Positions 44,122 to 54,642 of a stretch of DNA of 64,000 nucleotides are shown one piece after another. This stretch comes from Sulfitobacter geojensis (lineage in GTDB: Bacteria; Pseudomonadota; Alphaproteobacteria; Rhodobacterales; Rhodobacteraceae). The notes beneath the pieces are model-generated. The model did no database searches. It worked only from the letters and a program-made list of their open reading frames with translations, and had not been told where the DNA came from. Made by a program: the position numbers and the translations under genes. The first letter of the stretch is position 1. Each line of letters opens with the position of its first letter. The stretch covers positions 868,001 to 932,000 of the forward strand of contig NZ_JASE01000005.1 in the NCBI RefSeq assembly GCF_000622325.1, read 5' to 3'.

Positions 44122-45048
44122 ATGCGACTACTAGCAGTAGACGACGACAGCGTGATCCTTGAGTTGCTCGAGGTTTTCCTCAGCTCGATTGGATATGACG
44201 ATGTCGAATATGTTACCTCTGGTGCAGAAGCGCTCAAAAAAATAGAAAACACACGAACGCCATTTGATTGTATCCTGTTGGACATTCAGATGCCTGGAAT
44301 GACGGGAATTGAGTTGATCCCGCAGGTACGTTCGATCGACGACTATCTTTTCACCCCGATTATCATGTTGACCGCGATGTTGGATCGCAACTGGATTGCA
44401 GAAGCATTCGTTGCGGGCGCTTGGGATTATGTCTCAAAGCCATTCGAGCTTTATGAGCTTGAAACCAGACTGCATGCCGCGGAGCTCAGGCTATCAGAAA
44501 CCAGGCGCTTTTACGCGCGGCCAGATCAGGCACCGGCGCAGCTGGAAATTCCGGCAAAACGTCAGATCGCGCTGAAACGCCCGCGTGAATTCGAAGCGGT
44601 CGGGCATAGTGGCCTGATCCTTGAGGACGCCTTTGAAAACTGTCTTCTGCGTATCCGTGAAGAAGTGGGATCGGATTTGCGCGTTTTGATGATCGAGGTG
44701 GACGGGTTTAACAACCGGCTATGCAGCCTAAGTGAAGAAAAGCGGGCGAAATACCCCGCAGTAATGGCAAAGCAGCTGAGCCGTGCGTTCTCGTCAACAC
44801 AGGCGATTGTTACCTATCGGGGGGACGGCCAGTTCATGGCGCTGTCCTTTGCCTTCGATAGCAGCGATGTCGAGAATATGGACGCATTGGTGCAGAAAGC
44901 AGCGCGTCGAACGGACAAGAAGATCTTTGGACCTCAGGACGGGGCAACGGCATGTCGCACTGCTTTTGCGCGGGCATCTGACGTGCCTTGCGGGTCTGAT
45001 CCGTTGCGCATCATACACGTCGCACAAGAACGTCTGCGTCTAGGTTAG
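44122..45048 (+). CDS. Response regulator with degenerate GGDEF-like output domain
   Basis: A 308-residue protein. Residues 1-118 are a complete receiver: AVDDD, LLDIQMPGM with phosphate-accepting Asp54, MLTAM and DYVSKPF. After a linker, residues about 180-305 resemble a GGDEF domain (VLMIEVDGFNNRL for the DxDxFK site and TYRGDGQFMALSF where active cyclases have RYGGDEF). The altered motif makes cyclase activity unlikely. It stands alone between ispH and a terminator. Confidence 0.75.
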   Translation: MRLLAVDDDSVILELLEVFLSSIGYDDVEYVTSGAEALKKIENTRTPFDCILLDIQMPGMTGIELIPQVRSIDDYLFTPIIMLTAMLDRNWIAEAFVAGAWDYVSKPFELYELETRLHAAELRLSETRRFYARPDQAPAQLEIPAKRQIALKRPREFEAVGHSGLILEDAFENCLLRIREEVGSDLRVLMIEVDGFNNRLCSLSEEKRAKYPAVMAKQLSRAFSSTQAIVTYRGDGQFMALSFAFDSSDVENMDALVQKAARRTDKKIFGPQDGATACRTAFARASDVPCGSDPLRIIHVAQERLRLG

Positions 45049-45090
45049 GAGGCAAGCGGGCAGGAACCCCGCCTGCGCAATCTGTCAAAT

Positions 45091-45122
45091 ACCGCGCCAG
45101 TGCAGCTTAGCATTGGCGCGGT
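45091..45122. terminator. Bidirectional hairpin terminator
   Basis: ACCGCGCCAGTGC and GCATTGGCGCGGT pair over 13 bp with one G-T pair and a 6-base loop, between the convergent response-regulator and NYN genes. Confidence 0.8.
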
Positions 45123-45137
45123 GATTGTGTGTCGATT

Positions 45138-45701
45138 TTACGTTTGCTCCGGCCGCGGGGCAAAATCATTGTCGCGCGGCGGGCGGCCGATCACGTCTTT
45201 CAGATCTTCAAGCTCGATAAAGTTATCGACCTGACGGCGCAGATCATCGGAGATCATCGGCGGCTGGCTGCGAATCGTAGACACGCAAGACACGCGCACG
45301 CCTTGACGTTGCAGGCTTTCGACCAAGGGCCGGAAATCGCCGTCGCCCGAGAAAATCACGATGTGATCCACATGCGGGGCCAGTTCCATCGCATCGACCG
45401 CAAGTTCGATGTCCATATTCCCTTTGACCTTACGGCGGCCCATGCTGTCGGTGTATTCTTTGGCTGGCTTGGTCACCATCGAGAATCCGTTGTAGTTCAG
45501 CCAGTCCACCAAGGGGCGGATCGGCGAATATTCGTCATTCTCCAACAGAGCGGTATAGTAGAACGCGCGCAGCAATTTGCCACGGCGCATGAACTCATGG
45601 CGCAGCAATTTATAGTCGATATCAAAGCCCAGCGTCTTTGCAGCCGCATAGAGGTTCGATCCATCAATAAAGAGTGCCAGTCGCTCGTCTTTATAAAACA
45701 T
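45138..45701 (-). CDS. NYN-domain (LabA/DUF88-like) protein
   Basis: A 187-residue PIN-like putative nuclease. Acidic residues of the NYN active site appear in LALFIDGSNLYAAAK near residue 10, KVKGNMDIELAVDAME near 92-107 and IVIFSGDGDFRPLVESL near 115-131. NYN proteins usually act on RNA; target unknown. Start chosen at MFYKDERLALFIDG, which has GGAAGGGCACAA ahead and a GGCGAC-N3-GTCGCC hairpin (45714-45728) just before it. Confidence 0.88.
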   Translation of the reverse strand: MFYKDERLALFIDGSNLYAAAKTLGFDIDYKLLRHEFMRRGKLLRAFYYTALLENDEYSPIRPLVDWLNYNGFSMVTKPAKEYTDSMGRRKVKGNMDIELAVDAMELAPHVDHIVIFSGDGDFRPLVESLQRQGVRVSCVSTIRSQPPMISDDLRRQVDNFIELEDLKDVIGRPPRDNDFAPRPEQT

Positions 45702-45853
45702 TTGTGCCCTTCCGGCGACGACGTCGCCAAACTCTGAACTATCACGTAACACTCGTGTCAGAACGAAATATCGTCATGCGCTTGAAAACGAGTAGCGCCG
45801 AACTTGAAATACTGCCCAACAACTCCGGGCCGCCTACCTAAGGATTTTTGACC

Positions 45854-46474
45854 ATGCCGCAAGCCCAAGATCACGGGGAAAGAAGCGATAGTTCGCTCAA
45901 CCCCCCTTCTTCATTGCTTTTGGCGCTTGGTGCTAACCTGAAGTCAAACGTTGGAGCGCCTGAAATTACCCTCCGGGCGGCGCTGGAACTGCTAAAAATA
46001 CGTGGCGCTGTGATTCGCGCAATAAGTGCTTTTTATAGTACACCTGCATTTCCAGCGGGCAATGGTCCTGATTATGTTAATGCTGCCGCCAGAATCAGCG
46101 CGCCCTGGACAGCGGCGCAGGCGCTGTCGATCTGTCACGATATAGAAGAAGAGCTGGGCCGCAGCCGCGCCGTGCGTTGGGGGCAGCGCACACTTGACCT
46201 CGATCTGATTGCGGCAGGGGATCAGGTGTTGCCCGACCCGCAAACCCACGCCCGCTGGCGCAACCTGGCGCTGGAACAGCAAATGGAGCAGGTTCCGCAG
46301 GAGTTGATTCTGCCCCATCCGCGACTTCACGAACGTGCCTTTGTCCTTGTGCCGCTTGCTGATGTCGCCCCTGACTGGGTCCATCCGGTGCTGGGAACAA
46401 CAGTTCTTCAGATGCGCGATGCGCTGGATCCCGCCGACCTTGCCGCAGTACGCCCGCTGCCCGCAGAGACGTAG
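45854..46474 (+). CDS. folK: 2-amino-4-hydroxy-6-hydroxymethyldihydropteridine diphosphokinase
   Basis: A 206-residue folate-pathway enzyme that moves pyrophosphate from ATP to the pterin. LLLALGANLKSNVGAPEITLRAAL near 24-47, ISAFYSTPAFPAGNGPDYVNAAARI near 60-84, ELGRSRAVRWGQRTLDLDLIAAGD near 102-125 (Asp pair for metal) and LPHPRLHERAFVLVPLADVAPDW near 155-177 are all present. AAGGA 9 bases upstream supports the ATG. The front carries about 20 extra polar residues. Confidence 0.95.
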   Translation: MPQAQDHGERSDSSLNPPSSLLLALGANLKSNVGAPEITLRAALELLKIRGAVIRAISAFYSTPAFPAGNGPDYVNAAARISAPWTAAQALSICHDIEEELGRSRAVRWGQRTLDLDLIAAGDQVLPDPQTHARWRNLALEQQMEQVPQELILPHPRLHERAFVLVPLADVAPDWVHPVLGTTVLQMRDALDPADLAAVRPLPAET

Positions 46475-46551
46475 AATAACGGCTTGTAAATCCGGCAAAA
46501 GCGGCCTAAATACCCCACTTCTGACTGACCCTTGAGATATTGGAGGCTTCC

Positions 46552-46905
46552 ATGGCCCGCGTTACCGTTGAAGATTGCGTTGATAAAGTTCCGAACCGGT
46601 TCGAGCTTGTCATGCTGGCGGCCCACCGCGCACGTGAAATCTCTGCCGGTTCTGCTGTTACTGTCGACCGCGACAATGACAAGAACCCGGTTGTATCCCT
46701 GCGCGAGATCGCGGACGAAACCCAGTCGGCGGATGATCTGCGTGAACGCCTGATCGAAAGCAACCAGAACCAGATCGAGGTTGATGAGCCTGAAGAAGAC
46801 GCAATGGCGCTTTTGATGGGTGCCGAACAAGACAAGCCCGAAGAAGACAGCATGTCCGAAGAAATGCTGCTGCGGCAATTGATGGCAGCACAAGGGCAGG
46901 GCTAA
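46552..46905 (+). CDS. rpoZ: RNA polymerase omega subunit
   Basis: A 117-residue omega: [33 protein letters not shown] is the standard front, with [11 protein letters not shown] near 45-55 and an acidic C-terminal tail. A TGGAGG ribosome site fixes the start. It precedes rsh by 36 bases, the usual rpoZ-spoT/rsh pairing; omega forms part of the ppGpp site on polymerase in many bacteria. Confidence 0.96.
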   Translation: MARVTVEDCVDKVPNRFELVMLAAHRAREISAGSAVTVDRDNDKNPVVSLREIADETQSADDLRERLIESNQNQIEVDEPEEDAMALLMGAEQDKPEEDSMSEEMLLRQLMAAQGQG

Positions 46906-46941
46906 CCCCCGCCCGCTGCGTGCGGGTCAAGAGGCAGTTTG

Positions 46942-49083
46942 ATGGACACCACCGAAATCACTGCCGATGATCTGGTTGCCCTTGTCAGGGCCTATAATCC
47001 CAAGACCAACGAGCCGCGCTTACGTGCGGCTTTTGCCTATGGTGCCAAGATGCACGAGGGGCAGTTTCGCCATTCCGGCGAACCCTATTTCACTCATCCA
47101 GTTGCCGTCGCCGCGATCCTGACAGAACAGCAACTGGATGATGACACGCTGATCACTGCCCTGCTGCACGATACCGTCGAAGACACGCTTGCGTCTTACA
47201 AGGACGTCGAGAAGCTGTTCAGCACAGAAGTGGCCGAACTGGTCGACGGTGTGACCAAGCTGACTAACCTGCAACTCAATTCCACCGAGACCAAACAGGC
47301 CGAGAACTTTCGCAAACTGTTCATGGCAATGTCCAAGGATTTGCGGGTTATTTTGGTCAAGCTGGCCGACCGGTTGCACAATATGCGCACGATCAAGGCG
47401 ATGCGCCCTGACAAACAGGCGCAAAAAGCCCGTGAAACCATGGATATCTATGCGCCGCTCGCCGGTCGCATGGGGATGCAATGGATGCGCGAAGAACTCG
47501 AGGATCTCGCGTTCCGGGTCCTTAACCCCGAAGGGCGCGCCAGCATCATCCGTCGTTTCATCACGTTGCAACGTGAAGCGGGCGATGTGATCCAGCGGAT
47601 TACCGGCGACATGCGTCATGAACTTGCGCAAGCCCAGATCGAGGCCGAGGTCTTTGGCCGCGCCAAAAAACCCTATTCGGTCTGGCGCAAGATGCAGGAA
47701 AAGGAACTGAGTTTCTCGCGCCTCTCGGATATCTACGGCTTTCGGATTCTGACCGCGAGTGACGAGGACTGCTACCGCGCGCTTGGGGTTATCCATGGCC
47801 GCTGGCGCGCCGTGCCCGGCCGGTTCAAGGACTACATCAGCCAGCCTAAATCAAACGGCTACCGGTCGATCCACACCACGGTTTCCGGCCGCGATGGCAA
47901 GCGGGTCGAGGTCCAGATCAGAACCCGCCAAATGCATGACGTCGCCGAAACCGGCGTTGCGGCCCACTGGTCCTATCGCGACGGCAAGCGGTCTAAAAAC
48001 CCCTTTGCCGTGGATCCGGTGAAATGGATTTCGCAGCTGAACGAACAATTTGACGCCGAAGTGAACCACGAGGATTTCCTCGAGGCGGTCAAACTGGAAA
48101 TGTATGCGGATCAGGTGTTCTGCTTTACGCCCAAAGGGGACGTCGTCAAATTGCCGCGCGGCGCGACGCCGATTGATTTCGCCTATGCAATCCACACCCG
48201 AATCGGGAATTCCTGCGTCGGAGCCAAGGTCGACGGGATGCGCGTACCACTATGGACGCGCGTTAAGAATGGCCAGTCGATCGAGATCATTCGCGCACAG
48301 GGACAGACACCGCAGGTCACATGGCTCGACATCGCCACCACGGGCAAAGCCAAATCCGCCATTCGCCGGTCCCTGCGCGAAGAAGACCGCGCAAGGTTCG
48401 TCAAACTGGGCCGTGAACTGGCGCGTTCAGCTTTTGCGCAGGTGGGCAAACGTGCAACCGACAAGGCGCTGCGCACCGCGGCGAAAAGCCTGCGATTTGA
48501 CGGGGCGGATGATCTGCTCGCGCGCCTTGGCAGCTCCGAAATCACCGGCCGCGAGGTCGTGCAATCTGTTTACGCCGATCTGGCCCCCAAGGAGGGCAGC
48601 GAAATTGATGCCGCCCGTGCGGTTGTAGGCCTTGAGGCGGGACAGAATTTTAACCGCGCGCCCTGTTGTACCCCGCTGCCCGGCGAACGGATCATCGGCA
48701 TCGGATTCAAGGGCGAGGGCGTGACCGTCCACACCATTGATTGCGAAAAACTGGCGGAATACGAGGACCAGCCGGACCGCTGGCTTGATCTGCGCTGGCA
48801 CGAGGGGAATCACCCGGCAGTTTATGGCACCGTAATTGACCTGACGATGGGCAACGGGGCCGGCGTTTTAGGGCGGATCTGTACCTTGATCGGCGAGGCT
48901 TCTGCCAATATCTCGGATTTGGAATTCCTTGAACGGAAACCTGACTTTTACCGTCTTCTGATCTATCTGGAACTCAGAGACGTGGCGCATCTGCATTCTT
49001 TGATGCTAACGCTTGAGGCGGAAAGTGACATCGCTGCGATTTCGAGATATCGCAAAAATGACGTTGTATCGCCCGGCAGGTGA
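46942..49083 (+). CDS. rsh: Bifunctional (p)ppGpp synthetase/hydrolase
   Basis: A 713-residue RelA/SpoT homologue. The HD hydrolase domain has HSGEPYFTHPVAVAAIL and ALLHDTVEDT (near 70-78); the synthetase has GRAKKPYSVWRKMQEK, SDIYGFRIL and PKSNGYRSIHTTV; then TGS (VFCFTPKGDVVKLPRGATPIDFAYAIHT, near 390-417), a helical part with an RAPCCTPLPGERIIG zinc-finger-like piece, and the C-terminal ACT domain. Both catalytic sites look intact, so it sets the alarmone level in both directions. Confidence 0.96.
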   Translation: MDTTEITADDLVALVRAYNPKTNEPRLRAAFAYGAKMHEGQFRHSGEPYFTHPVAVAAILTEQQLDDDTLITALLHDTVEDTLASYKDVEKLFSTEVAELVDGVTKLTNLQLNSTETKQAENFRKLFMAMSKDLRVILVKLADRLHNMRTIKAMRPDKQAQKARETMDIYAPLAGRMGMQWMREELEDLAFRVLNPEGRASIIRRFITLQREAGDVIQRITGDMRHELAQAQIEAEVFGRAKKPYSVWRKMQEKELSFSRLSDIYGFRILTASDEDCYRALGVIHGRWRAVPGRFKDYISQPKSNGYRSIHTTVSGRDGKRVEVQIRTRQMHDVAETGVAAHWSYRDGKRSKNPFAVDPVKWISQLNEQFDAEVNHEDFLEAVKLEMYADQVFCFTPKGDVVKLPRGATPIDFAYAIHTRIGNSCVGAKVDGMRVPLWTRVKNGQSIEIIRAQGQTPQVTWLDIATTGKAKSAIRRSLREEDRARFVKLGRELARSAFAQVGKRATDKALRTAAKSLRFDGADDLLARLGSSEITGREVVQSVYADLAPKEGSEIDAARAVVGLEAGQNFNRAPCCTPLPGERIIGIGFKGEGVTVHTIDCEKLAEYEDQPDRWLDLRWHEGNHPAVYGTVIDLTMGNGAGVLGRICTLIGEASANISDLEFLERKPDFYRLLIYLELRDVAHLHSLMLTLEAESDIAAISRYRKNDVVSPGR

Positions 49084-49140
49084 CGCGTTCGAACCCCATG
49101 CCCGAACGGGCAGACGAAAGACCGATGCAGGACAGCTGAG

Positions 49141-49806
49141 TTGATATTCAAACGCCGCGATCCCAAACCCACGCTTCGTGCGGTGGCCGAGTTTTTATGG
49201 CCCCGCGGCGGATGGGCGCGTGCCTTTCACTATGTCAAACACCGCATGCGCCGTCTGCCCGACAGCCCCGAGCGGATCGCGCGTGGGGTATGGGCCGGTG
49301 TTTTTGTTACCTTTACACCGCTGTTCGGGCTGCACTTCTTTGTGGCCGCGGTGCTGGCGCGGATGATGAAGGGCAATATTCTTGCGGCCCTCATGGCGAC
49401 ATTTGTCGGCAATCCGGTGACATTTGTTTTCATTGCCCTGTCCTCGTTGAAAACCGGTCACCTGTTGTTGGGCACGGAATTGCAAGACGGCGAACTGCGC
49501 GCCCTTAGCCGCAAATTCGGGGATGCAGGCAGCGATCTGTGGCACAATTTCGTGTCCATATTTACCGCTGCTGAAATGGACTGGTCCGGCCTGTCCATCT
49601 TTTCGCGCGACGTTTTCTATCCCTATCTGATCGGTTCCATCATTCCCGGCATCACCTGCGCGACCATCGCTTATTATCTGGCGGTTCCGTTGCTTCGGGC
49701 GTATCAAAAACGTCGACGGGGGTTGATTAAGGCCAAGTTCGAAGCGCTCAAGCACAAAGCCGCGGTAAAAGCGGATGGAAAGCGCAAGGCGGACGAGGTC
49801 AACTAG
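49141..49806 (+). CDS. DUF2062 membrane protein
   Basis: A 221-residue protein: [94 protein letters not shown] matches the DUF2062 pattern (in parts), with three to four membrane helices and a basic C-terminal tail. The start is TTG at 49141, with AGGA 8 bases upstream; no ATG fits. Usually found next to pdxJ in this group, as here. Role unknown. Confidence 0.85.
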   Translation: MIFKRRDPKPTLRAVAEFLWPRGGWARAFHYVKHRMRRLPDSPERIARGVWAGVFVTFTPLFGLHFFVAAVLARMMKGNILAALMATFVGNPVTFVFIALSSLKTGHLLLGTELQDGELRALSRKFGDAGSDLWHNFVSIFTAAEMDWSGLSIFSRDVFYPYLIGSIIPGITCATIAYYLAVPLLRAYQKRRRGLIKAKFEALKHKAAVKADGKRKADEVN

Positions 49807-49817
49807 GAGATACGAAG

Positions 49818-50579
49818 ATGGGATTGAACGAAAAACTGCGCCTTGGCGTCAACATCGACCATGTCGCAACCGTACGCAACGCGCGTGGCGGGGCCTATCC
49901 TGACCCATTGCGGGCCGCCAAGATTGCCGAAGCCGCAGGGGCAGACGGCATCACCGCGCATTTGCGCGAAGACCGCCGCCACATCTCGGACGCCGACATC
50001 GAAGGGTTGATGGATGTCCTGAGCGTGCCGTTGAATTTCGAGATGGCCGCGACTGATGAAATGCAGAAAATCGCCCTGCGTCACAAGCCGCACGCGGTGT
50101 GCATCGTGCCTGAAAAACGCGAGGAACGCACCACCGAAGGCGGGCTTGAAGTTGCGCGTGAAGAAAACAAGCTGGCCCATTTTATCGCCCCCCTGCGCGA
50201 GGCGGGCAGCCGAGTCTCGATCTTTATCGCGGCTGATGCGCGCCAGATCGAAGCCGCCAACCGCATCGGTGCCGAGGTGATCGAGCTGCACACAGGTGCC
50301 TATTGCGATGCCTTTGCCGAAGGGGAGGCGGCCGCCGCCGAAAAGGAGCTGAAGAAGCTCAAAGAGATGTCCGCCTTTGCCCATTCACTGGGGCTTGAGG
50401 TGCATGCCGGTCACGGGCTGACTTATGACACCGTGTCGCCGGTCGCCGCTTTCCCGGAAGTGCGGGAATTGAATATCGGACATTTCCTGATTGGCGAGGC
50501 GATCTTTCTGGGCCTCGAACCTGCGATCCGCGAAATGCGCGAAATGATGGACGCCGCGCGTGCGGGTGCTGCCGGCTGA
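49818..50579 (+). CDS. pdxJ: Pyridoxine 5'-phosphate synthase
   Basis: A 253-residue TIM-barrel enzyme that joins 1-deoxyxylulose 5-phosphate and 3-amino-2-oxopropyl phosphate in vitamin B6 synthesis. [26 protein letters not shown] near 7-32, [18 protein letters not shown] near 49-66, [16 protein letters not shown] near 96-111 and [13 protein letters not shown] near 195-207 are characteristic. AGGAG precedes the ATG. Its stop shares one base with the acpS start. Confidence 0.97.
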   Translation: MGLNEKLRLGVNIDHVATVRNARGGAYPDPLRAAKIAEAAGADGITAHLREDRRHISDADIEGLMDVLSVPLNFEMAATDEMQKIALRHKPHAVCIVPEKREERTTEGGLEVAREENKLAHFIAPLREAGSRVSIFIAADARQIEAANRIGAEVIELHTGAYCDAFAEGEAAAAEKELKKLKEMSAFAHSLGLEVHAGHGLTYDTVSPVAAFPEVRELNIGHFLIGEAIFLGLEPAIREMREMMDAARAGAAG

Positions 50580-50989
50580 TGATCCTTGGCATTGGTACTG
50601 ATCTGGCGAACATCGAACGCATCCAGGGAACGCTGGACCGCTTTGGCGACCGGTTCCGAAACCGCGTCTTTACGCCGGTGGAACAGGCCAAAGCGGAACG
50701 GCGTCGTGATGTCGCGGGCACCTACGCCAAACGCTGGGCTGCGAAGGAAGCCTGTTCCAAGGCGCTGGGCACAGGGTTGCGAATGGGAATCGCATGGCGC
50801 GACATGGCCGTCAGCAACCTGAAAACAGGCCAGCCGGTGATGGAAGTCACCGGTTGGGCCGCCGAACGCCTTGCCAACATGACCCCCGCCGGCCACGACG
50901 CAGTGATCCACGTAACGCTGACAGATGATCACCCTTGGGCGCAGGCCTTTGTCGTGATCGAGGCGCGACCGCGTTCGGGTGGCGAATAA
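50579..50989 (+). CDS. acpS: Holo-[acyl-carrier-protein] synthase
   Basis: A 136-residue phosphopantetheinyl transferase that activates [38 protein letters not shown] near 2-36 holds the metal Asp, and [19 protein letters not shown] near 50-68 the second metal site. It follows pdxJ by a TGATG overlap. Confidence 0.95.
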   Translation: MILGIGTDLANIERIQGTLDRFGDRFRNRVFTPVEQAKAERRRDVAGTYAKRWAAKEACSKALGTGLRMGIAWRDMAVSNLKTGQPVMEVTGWAAERLANMTPAGHDAVIHVTLTDDHPWAQAFVVIEARPRSGGE

Positions 50990-51023
50990 TCGGCCGCGAA
51001 TGCGCCGCCGCTGCGCCGTCACC

Positions 51024-51053
51024 TTGACAGTGCCGCCGCTCACCCTCATGTAA
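51024..51053 (+). promoter_or_regulatory. Possible promoter of lepB
   Basis: TTGACA at 51024-51029 is a perfect -35 hexamer; the best -10 at 18-base distance, ATGTAA, is poor. The gap of 91 bases to acpS is larger than elsewhere in this cluster, which fits an internal promoter. Confidence 0.3.
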
Positions 51054-51080
51054 CCTCAAATCGCATAAAAGGGACGCCGC

Positions 51081-51917
51081 ATGGCCGACAAGGAAAAATC
51101 CGGCAACGCCTTTGTCGAAACCGTAAAAACCATCGTCTATGCCTTGGTCATCGCAGGTGTGTTCCGCACTCTGTTTTTCCAACCTTTCTGGATCCCGTCA
51201 GGGTCGATGAAAGAGACATTGCTGATCGGCGATTTCCTGTTCGTGAATAAAATGGCCTATGGCTATTCCTACGCCTCCTGTCCGTCACTGATGCTGCACA
51301 ATCTTGGCATTGAAGTCGACGCGCGCGATGTCTGCGGCAGCTTTGACGGCGACAACACACGCCTGTGGGGCGGCGAGCCTGAACGCGGTGACGTTGTGGT
51401 CTTTCGCCATCCTGTATCGGGGCGGGATTATATCAAACGCTTGATTGGTCTGCCCGGTGACACGGTTCAGGTGAAACTGGGTCTGGTCTATCTGAATGGC
51501 GAACCGGTCAAGGTCGAGGACGCTGGCGTGTTCGAGGAAGTGATGACAGCGCAAGGTCCGCAACGTCTGCGCCCGCGCTGTGAAAACGGCCCTGTCGGCG
51601 AGGGCGGTCCATGTGAAAAATCACGCCAGATCGAAACCTTACCTAATGGCGTGTCCCATCCGATCCTGAACATTGGCAATCAACAGTCTGACAACACTGG
51701 CATCTACACAGTGCCGGAAGGCCACTATTTCTTTATGGGTGACAACCGCGACAACTCTGCGGACAGCCGTCTGGCGCAACAGGTGGGCGGCGTTGGCTTC
51801 GTGCCTTACGAGAACCTGATTGGCCGCGCAGACCGGATCATGTTCAGCTCGGCTGGCCGGTCGATGTTGTACTTCTGGACATGGCGCAGCGACCGTTTCT
51901 TCAAAGGGGTTGAATGA
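51081..51917 (+). CDS. lepB: Signal peptidase I
   Basis: A 278-residue membrane protease that removes signal peptides. One N-terminal helix ([17 protein letters not shown], 17-33) precedes the serine box [12 protein letters not shown] with catalytic Ser42; the lysine is in [14 protein letters not shown] near 115; [11 protein letters not shown] near 224-234 is box E. A Cys-containing insert lies near 70-95. It overlaps rnc by 4 bases. Confidence 0.96.
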   Translation: MADKEKSGNAFVETVKTIVYALVIAGVFRTLFFQPFWIPSGSMKETLLIGDFLFVNKMAYGYSYASCPSLMLHNLGIEVDARDVCGSFDGDNTRLWGGEPERGDVVVFRHPVSGRDYIKRLIGLPGDTVQVKLGLVYLNGEPVKVEDAGVFEEVMTAQGPQRLRPRCENGPVGEGGPCEKSRQIETLPNGVSHPILNIGNQQSDNTGIYTVPEGHYFFMGDNRDNSADSRLAQQVGGVGFVPYENLIGRADRIMFSSAGRSMLYFWTWRSDRFFKGVE

Positions 51918-52600
51918 AGCTAAGCAGCGATCTTCGGGCCTTTCAGGGGCGTATCGGGCACGTATTCACCGATCCCGCGCTGCTGGTCCGTGCGGTAACG
52001 CATGCCTCCATGTCATCGGCCAACCGTGACGACAACCAACGGCTGGAATTTCTGGGCGATCGTGTTTTGGGTCTGGTGATGGCTGAGGCGTTGCTAGGCT
52101 CTGACAAACAGGCCTCCGAAGGGCAGCTGGCCCCACGGTTCAACGCGCTTGTCCGCAAGGAAACCTGCGCCGATGTGGCCCGTGAAATTGATCTGGGACA
52201 GGTGCTGAAACTGGGGCGTTCGGAAATGATTTCCGGCGGGCGGCGCAAGCAGGCGCTGTTGGGCGACGCCATCGAGGCGGTGATTGCAGCGGTCTATCAG
52301 GATGCCGGTTTCGAAGCAGCACGCGCCCTTGTGCTGCGGCTTTGGGGCGACCGGATCGATACTGTCGAAGATGACGCGCGCGACGCAAAAACCGCGCTTC
52401 AGGAATGGGCACAGGCCCGCAAGCTGGCACCGCCGAAATACGTTCAGGTGGCCCGTTCCGGTCCCGATCATGCGCCGGTCTTTACCATTGCCGCACGGCT
52501 TGAAAACGGGGCCGAGGCACAGGCCACCGCCCCCTCAAAACGCAGCGCCGAACAGGCCGCCGCAACGACGCTTTTGGCGCAACTGGAGAACAGCAAATGA
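51914..52600 (+). CDS. rnc: Ribonuclease III
   Basis: A 228-residue double-strand RNA nuclease: signature [21 protein letters not shown] near 36-56, second acidic site [18 protein letters not shown] near 116-133, and a double-strand RNA binding domain from about 155 ([36 protein letters not shown]). The lepB-rnc-era order is conserved in bacteria; starts and stops overlap by ATGA. Confidence 0.96.
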   Translation: MKLSSDLRAFQGRIGHVFTDPALLVRAVTHASMSSANRDDNQRLEFLGDRVLGLVMAEALLGSDKQASEGQLAPRFNALVRKETCADVAREIDLGQVLKLGRSEMISGGRRKQALLGDAIEAVIAAVYQDAGFEAARALVLRLWGDRIDTVEDDARDAKTALQEWAQARKLAPPKYVQVARSGPDHAPVFTIAARLENGAEAQATAPSKRSAEQAAATTLLAQLENSK

Positions 52601-53523
52601 GCAGCCCCGAGTCCACAGGACAAAGCGCCGGATTTATCGCCCTGATCGGCGAACCCAACGCAGGGAAATCCACCCTGTTGAACCGCATGGTCGGCGCAAA
52701 AGTGTCGATCGTCACCCATAAGGTCCAGACAACCCGCGCCCGCATTCGCGGCGTCGCGATGGAAGGCAATGCACAGCTGGTATTTGTCGATACTCCCGGT
52801 TTGTTCCAGCCGCGCCGCCGTCTGGATCGCGCCATGGTCGCCGCCGCTTGGGGTGGGGCGTCTGATGCTGATGTGGTGGTGCTGCTGATAGAGGCGCACC
52901 GCGGTGTAACCGAGGGCGTTGAACGTATCCTTGAGGGGCTCGCCGAAGTGGGGCAGGGCCGCAAGGTCGCATTGGCCATTAACAAGATCGACCGCGTCGA
53001 AGCGCCGGTGTTGTTGGGGCTGACACAGAAACTGAACGAGCTATATCCCTTCGCGGAGACATTTATGATCTCTGCCGAAAAAGGACACGGCGTGGATGTC
53101 TTGCGCAAATGGTTGGCGGATGAACTGCCCGAAGGGCCGTGGCTTTATCCCGAAGACCAGATCGCGGATTTGCCAATGCGCATGATTGCGGCCGAGATGA
53201 CCCGCGAGAAACTGACCCTGCGTCTGCATCAGGAATTGCCCTATCAGTTGACGGTGGAAACCGAAAACTGGGAAGAACGCCCTGACGGTTCAGCCCGTGT
53301 GGATCAACTGGTCTATGTGGTGCGAGATGGTCACAAAGGCATCGTGCTGGGCAATAAGGGCGAGACGATCAAAGCGGTGGGCAAAGCGGCGCGCGAGGAA
53401 CTGGAAGAATTCTTGGGCCGACGTATCCATTTGTTTTTGCAGGTAAAGGTGCGCGCGAACTGGCTGGAAGAGGCCGAGCGCTATACCGAAATGGGCCTTG
53501 ATTTCAAAGACGGCAATACCTGA
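52597..53523 (+). CDS. era: GTPase Era
   Basis: A 308-residue GTPase needed for 16S rRNA maturation and 30S assembly. G1 [12 protein letters not shown] near 17-28, G2 TTRARIRG, G3 DTPGLFQP, G4 NKIDRVE near 128-134, and the C-terminal KH domain with [25 protein letters not shown] near 250-274. It overlaps rnc by 4 bases. Confidence 0.96.
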   Translation: MSSPESTGQSAGFIALIGEPNAGKSTLLNRMVGAKVSIVTHKVQTTRARIRGVAMEGNAQLVFVDTPGLFQPRRRLDRAMVAAAWGGASDADVVVLLIEAHRGVTEGVERILEGLAEVGQGRKVALAINKIDRVEAPVLLGLTQKLNELYPFAETFMISAEKGHGVDVLRKWLADELPEGPWLYPEDQIADLPMRMIAAEMTREKLTLRLHQELPYQLTVETENWEERPDGSARVDQLVYVVRDGHKGIVLGNKGETIKAVGKAAREELEEFLGRRIHLFLQVKVRANWLEEAERYTEMGLDFKDGNT

Positions 53524-53550
53524 CCCGACACTGCGTGCGCTGTAGGCGCG

Positions 53551-53576
53551 GAGTTAAGTTTAGGGGCAACATGAAG
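53551..53576. repeat. Dispersed intergenic motif, copy 3
   Basis: GAGTTAAGTTTA then GGGGCAACATGAAG, one base different from the GGGCAAGATGAAG core of the other two copies. It lies 27 bases after the era stop and just before the DUF1491 ribosome site. Confidence 0.5.
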
Positions 53577-53587
53577 GGAGGAGCGCT

Positions 53588-53917
53588 GTGGCCAGATTGA
53601 CTGCGCGGTTCTGGGTCGATGCCTATCTGGCGCGGCTTTCGGTTTATGATATTCCGGCATTTGTGGTGGCGCATGGCGATGATACCGGTGGCGCCGTTCT
53701 GGTGAAACTTGCCACTTTGGACGGTCAGGCCGTGGTTTTTCAGCGTTCTTTCGACTTGATGAGCGGTGAACGCCAATGGGTCGAATTGAGCACAGGTGCC
53801 GAGCGTGACGTGGACGAGGCGATTGCCCGTCAGCGCGGATTTGACCCTGATCTTTGGGTGATCGAAGTCGAGGACCGGCAGGGGCGCCATCTGTTGGATC
53901 AGGACGGTCTTGCGTGA
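53588..53917 (+). CDS. DUF1491 protein
   Basis: A 109-residue soluble protein: [38 protein letters not shown] then RQWVELSTG and [26 protein letters not shown]. This matches DUF1491, a family found mainly in alphaproteobacteria between era and recO; function unknown. Start is GTG with a GGGAGG ribosome site. Its TGA overlaps the recO ATG. Confidence 0.88.
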   Translation: MARLTARFWVDAYLARLSVYDIPAFVVAHGDDTGGAVLVKLATLDGQAVVFQRSFDLMSGERQWVELSTGAERDVDEAIARQRGFDPDLWVIEVEDRQGRHLLDQDGLA

Positions 53918-54642
53918 TGGAATGGCGCGATCAGGGGATCCTTTTACGTTCGCGCCGCCATGGGGAAACCTCTGTCATTATCGAAGTTTTTACGCCAGAA
54001 CGCGGGCGGCATGCCGGCATTGTGCGCGGGGGTACAAGCCGCAAGATCGCGCCGATCCTTCAACCGGGCGCGCAGCTTGATCTGGCGTGGCGGGCGCGGC
54101 TGGAGGATCACATCGGGGCCTTTTCTGTCGAACCCTTGCGCAGTCGGGCGGCGGCGGCGATGGCCAGCCGGCAAAGCCTGGCAGGACTGAACACCGTAAC
54201 GGCCTTGTTGTGTTTCTGCCTGCCGGAACGCGAACCACATGCACCGCTTTATGCCCGTACTGAAGCATTACTGGATTTGCTTGGTGACTGGGACCTGTGG
54301 CCCTTGGCGTATCTACAGTGGGAATTGGCGCTGCTTGAGGACATGGGATACGGGCTGGACCTCAGCGCCTGTGCGGTGACGGGGGTGACGGAGGGCTTGA
54401 CCTATGTTTCACCCAAATCCGGGCGGGCTGTATCGACAAAAGGGGCGGGTGATTGGGCGGATAAACTGCTGCCTCTGCCGGAAGTGTTGCGCGGGGAGGG
54501 CGACGCGTCGGATGCCGATATTGCACAGGGATTTGCGGTTACGGGATATTTTTTGGGCACCCATCTGGCGGCGGATCTTGGCAACAAACCTTTGCCCGAG
54601 GCGCGCGCGCGCTTTGTGGATGCCTTTAATCGCGGGCTTTGA
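53917..54642 (+). CDS. recO: DNA repair protein RecO
   Basis: A 241-residue recombination mediator that loads RecA with RecF/RecR. N-terminal OB fold: [41 protein letters not shown] near 3-43; helical C-terminal part with [18 protein letters not shown] near 145-162. The zinc cysteines of some RecO proteins are not all seen. Start at MEWRDQG overlaps the DUF1491 stop by one base. Its end overlaps the convergent META gene by 17 bases. Confidence 0.94.
   Translation: MEWRDQGILLRSRRHGETSVIIEVFTPERGRHAGIVRGGTSRKIAPILQPGAQLDLAWRARLEDHIGAFSVEPLRSRAAAAMASRQSLAGLNTVTALLCFCLPEREPHAPLYARTEALLDLLGDWDLWPLAYLQWELALLEDMGYGLDLSACAVTGVTEGLTYVSPKSGRAVSTKGAGDWADKLLPLPEVLRGEGDASDADIAQGFAVTGYFLGTHLAADLGNKPLPEARARFVDAFNRGL

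Noticed and set aside
49084..49140. GTTCGAACCCC sequence that recalls a tRNA T-arm, and the TGCCCG-AA-CGGGCA hairpin after it
   Set aside because: No cloverleaf can be drawn around it: there is no acceptor or anticodon stem within 90 bases, and the gap between genes is only 57 bases.
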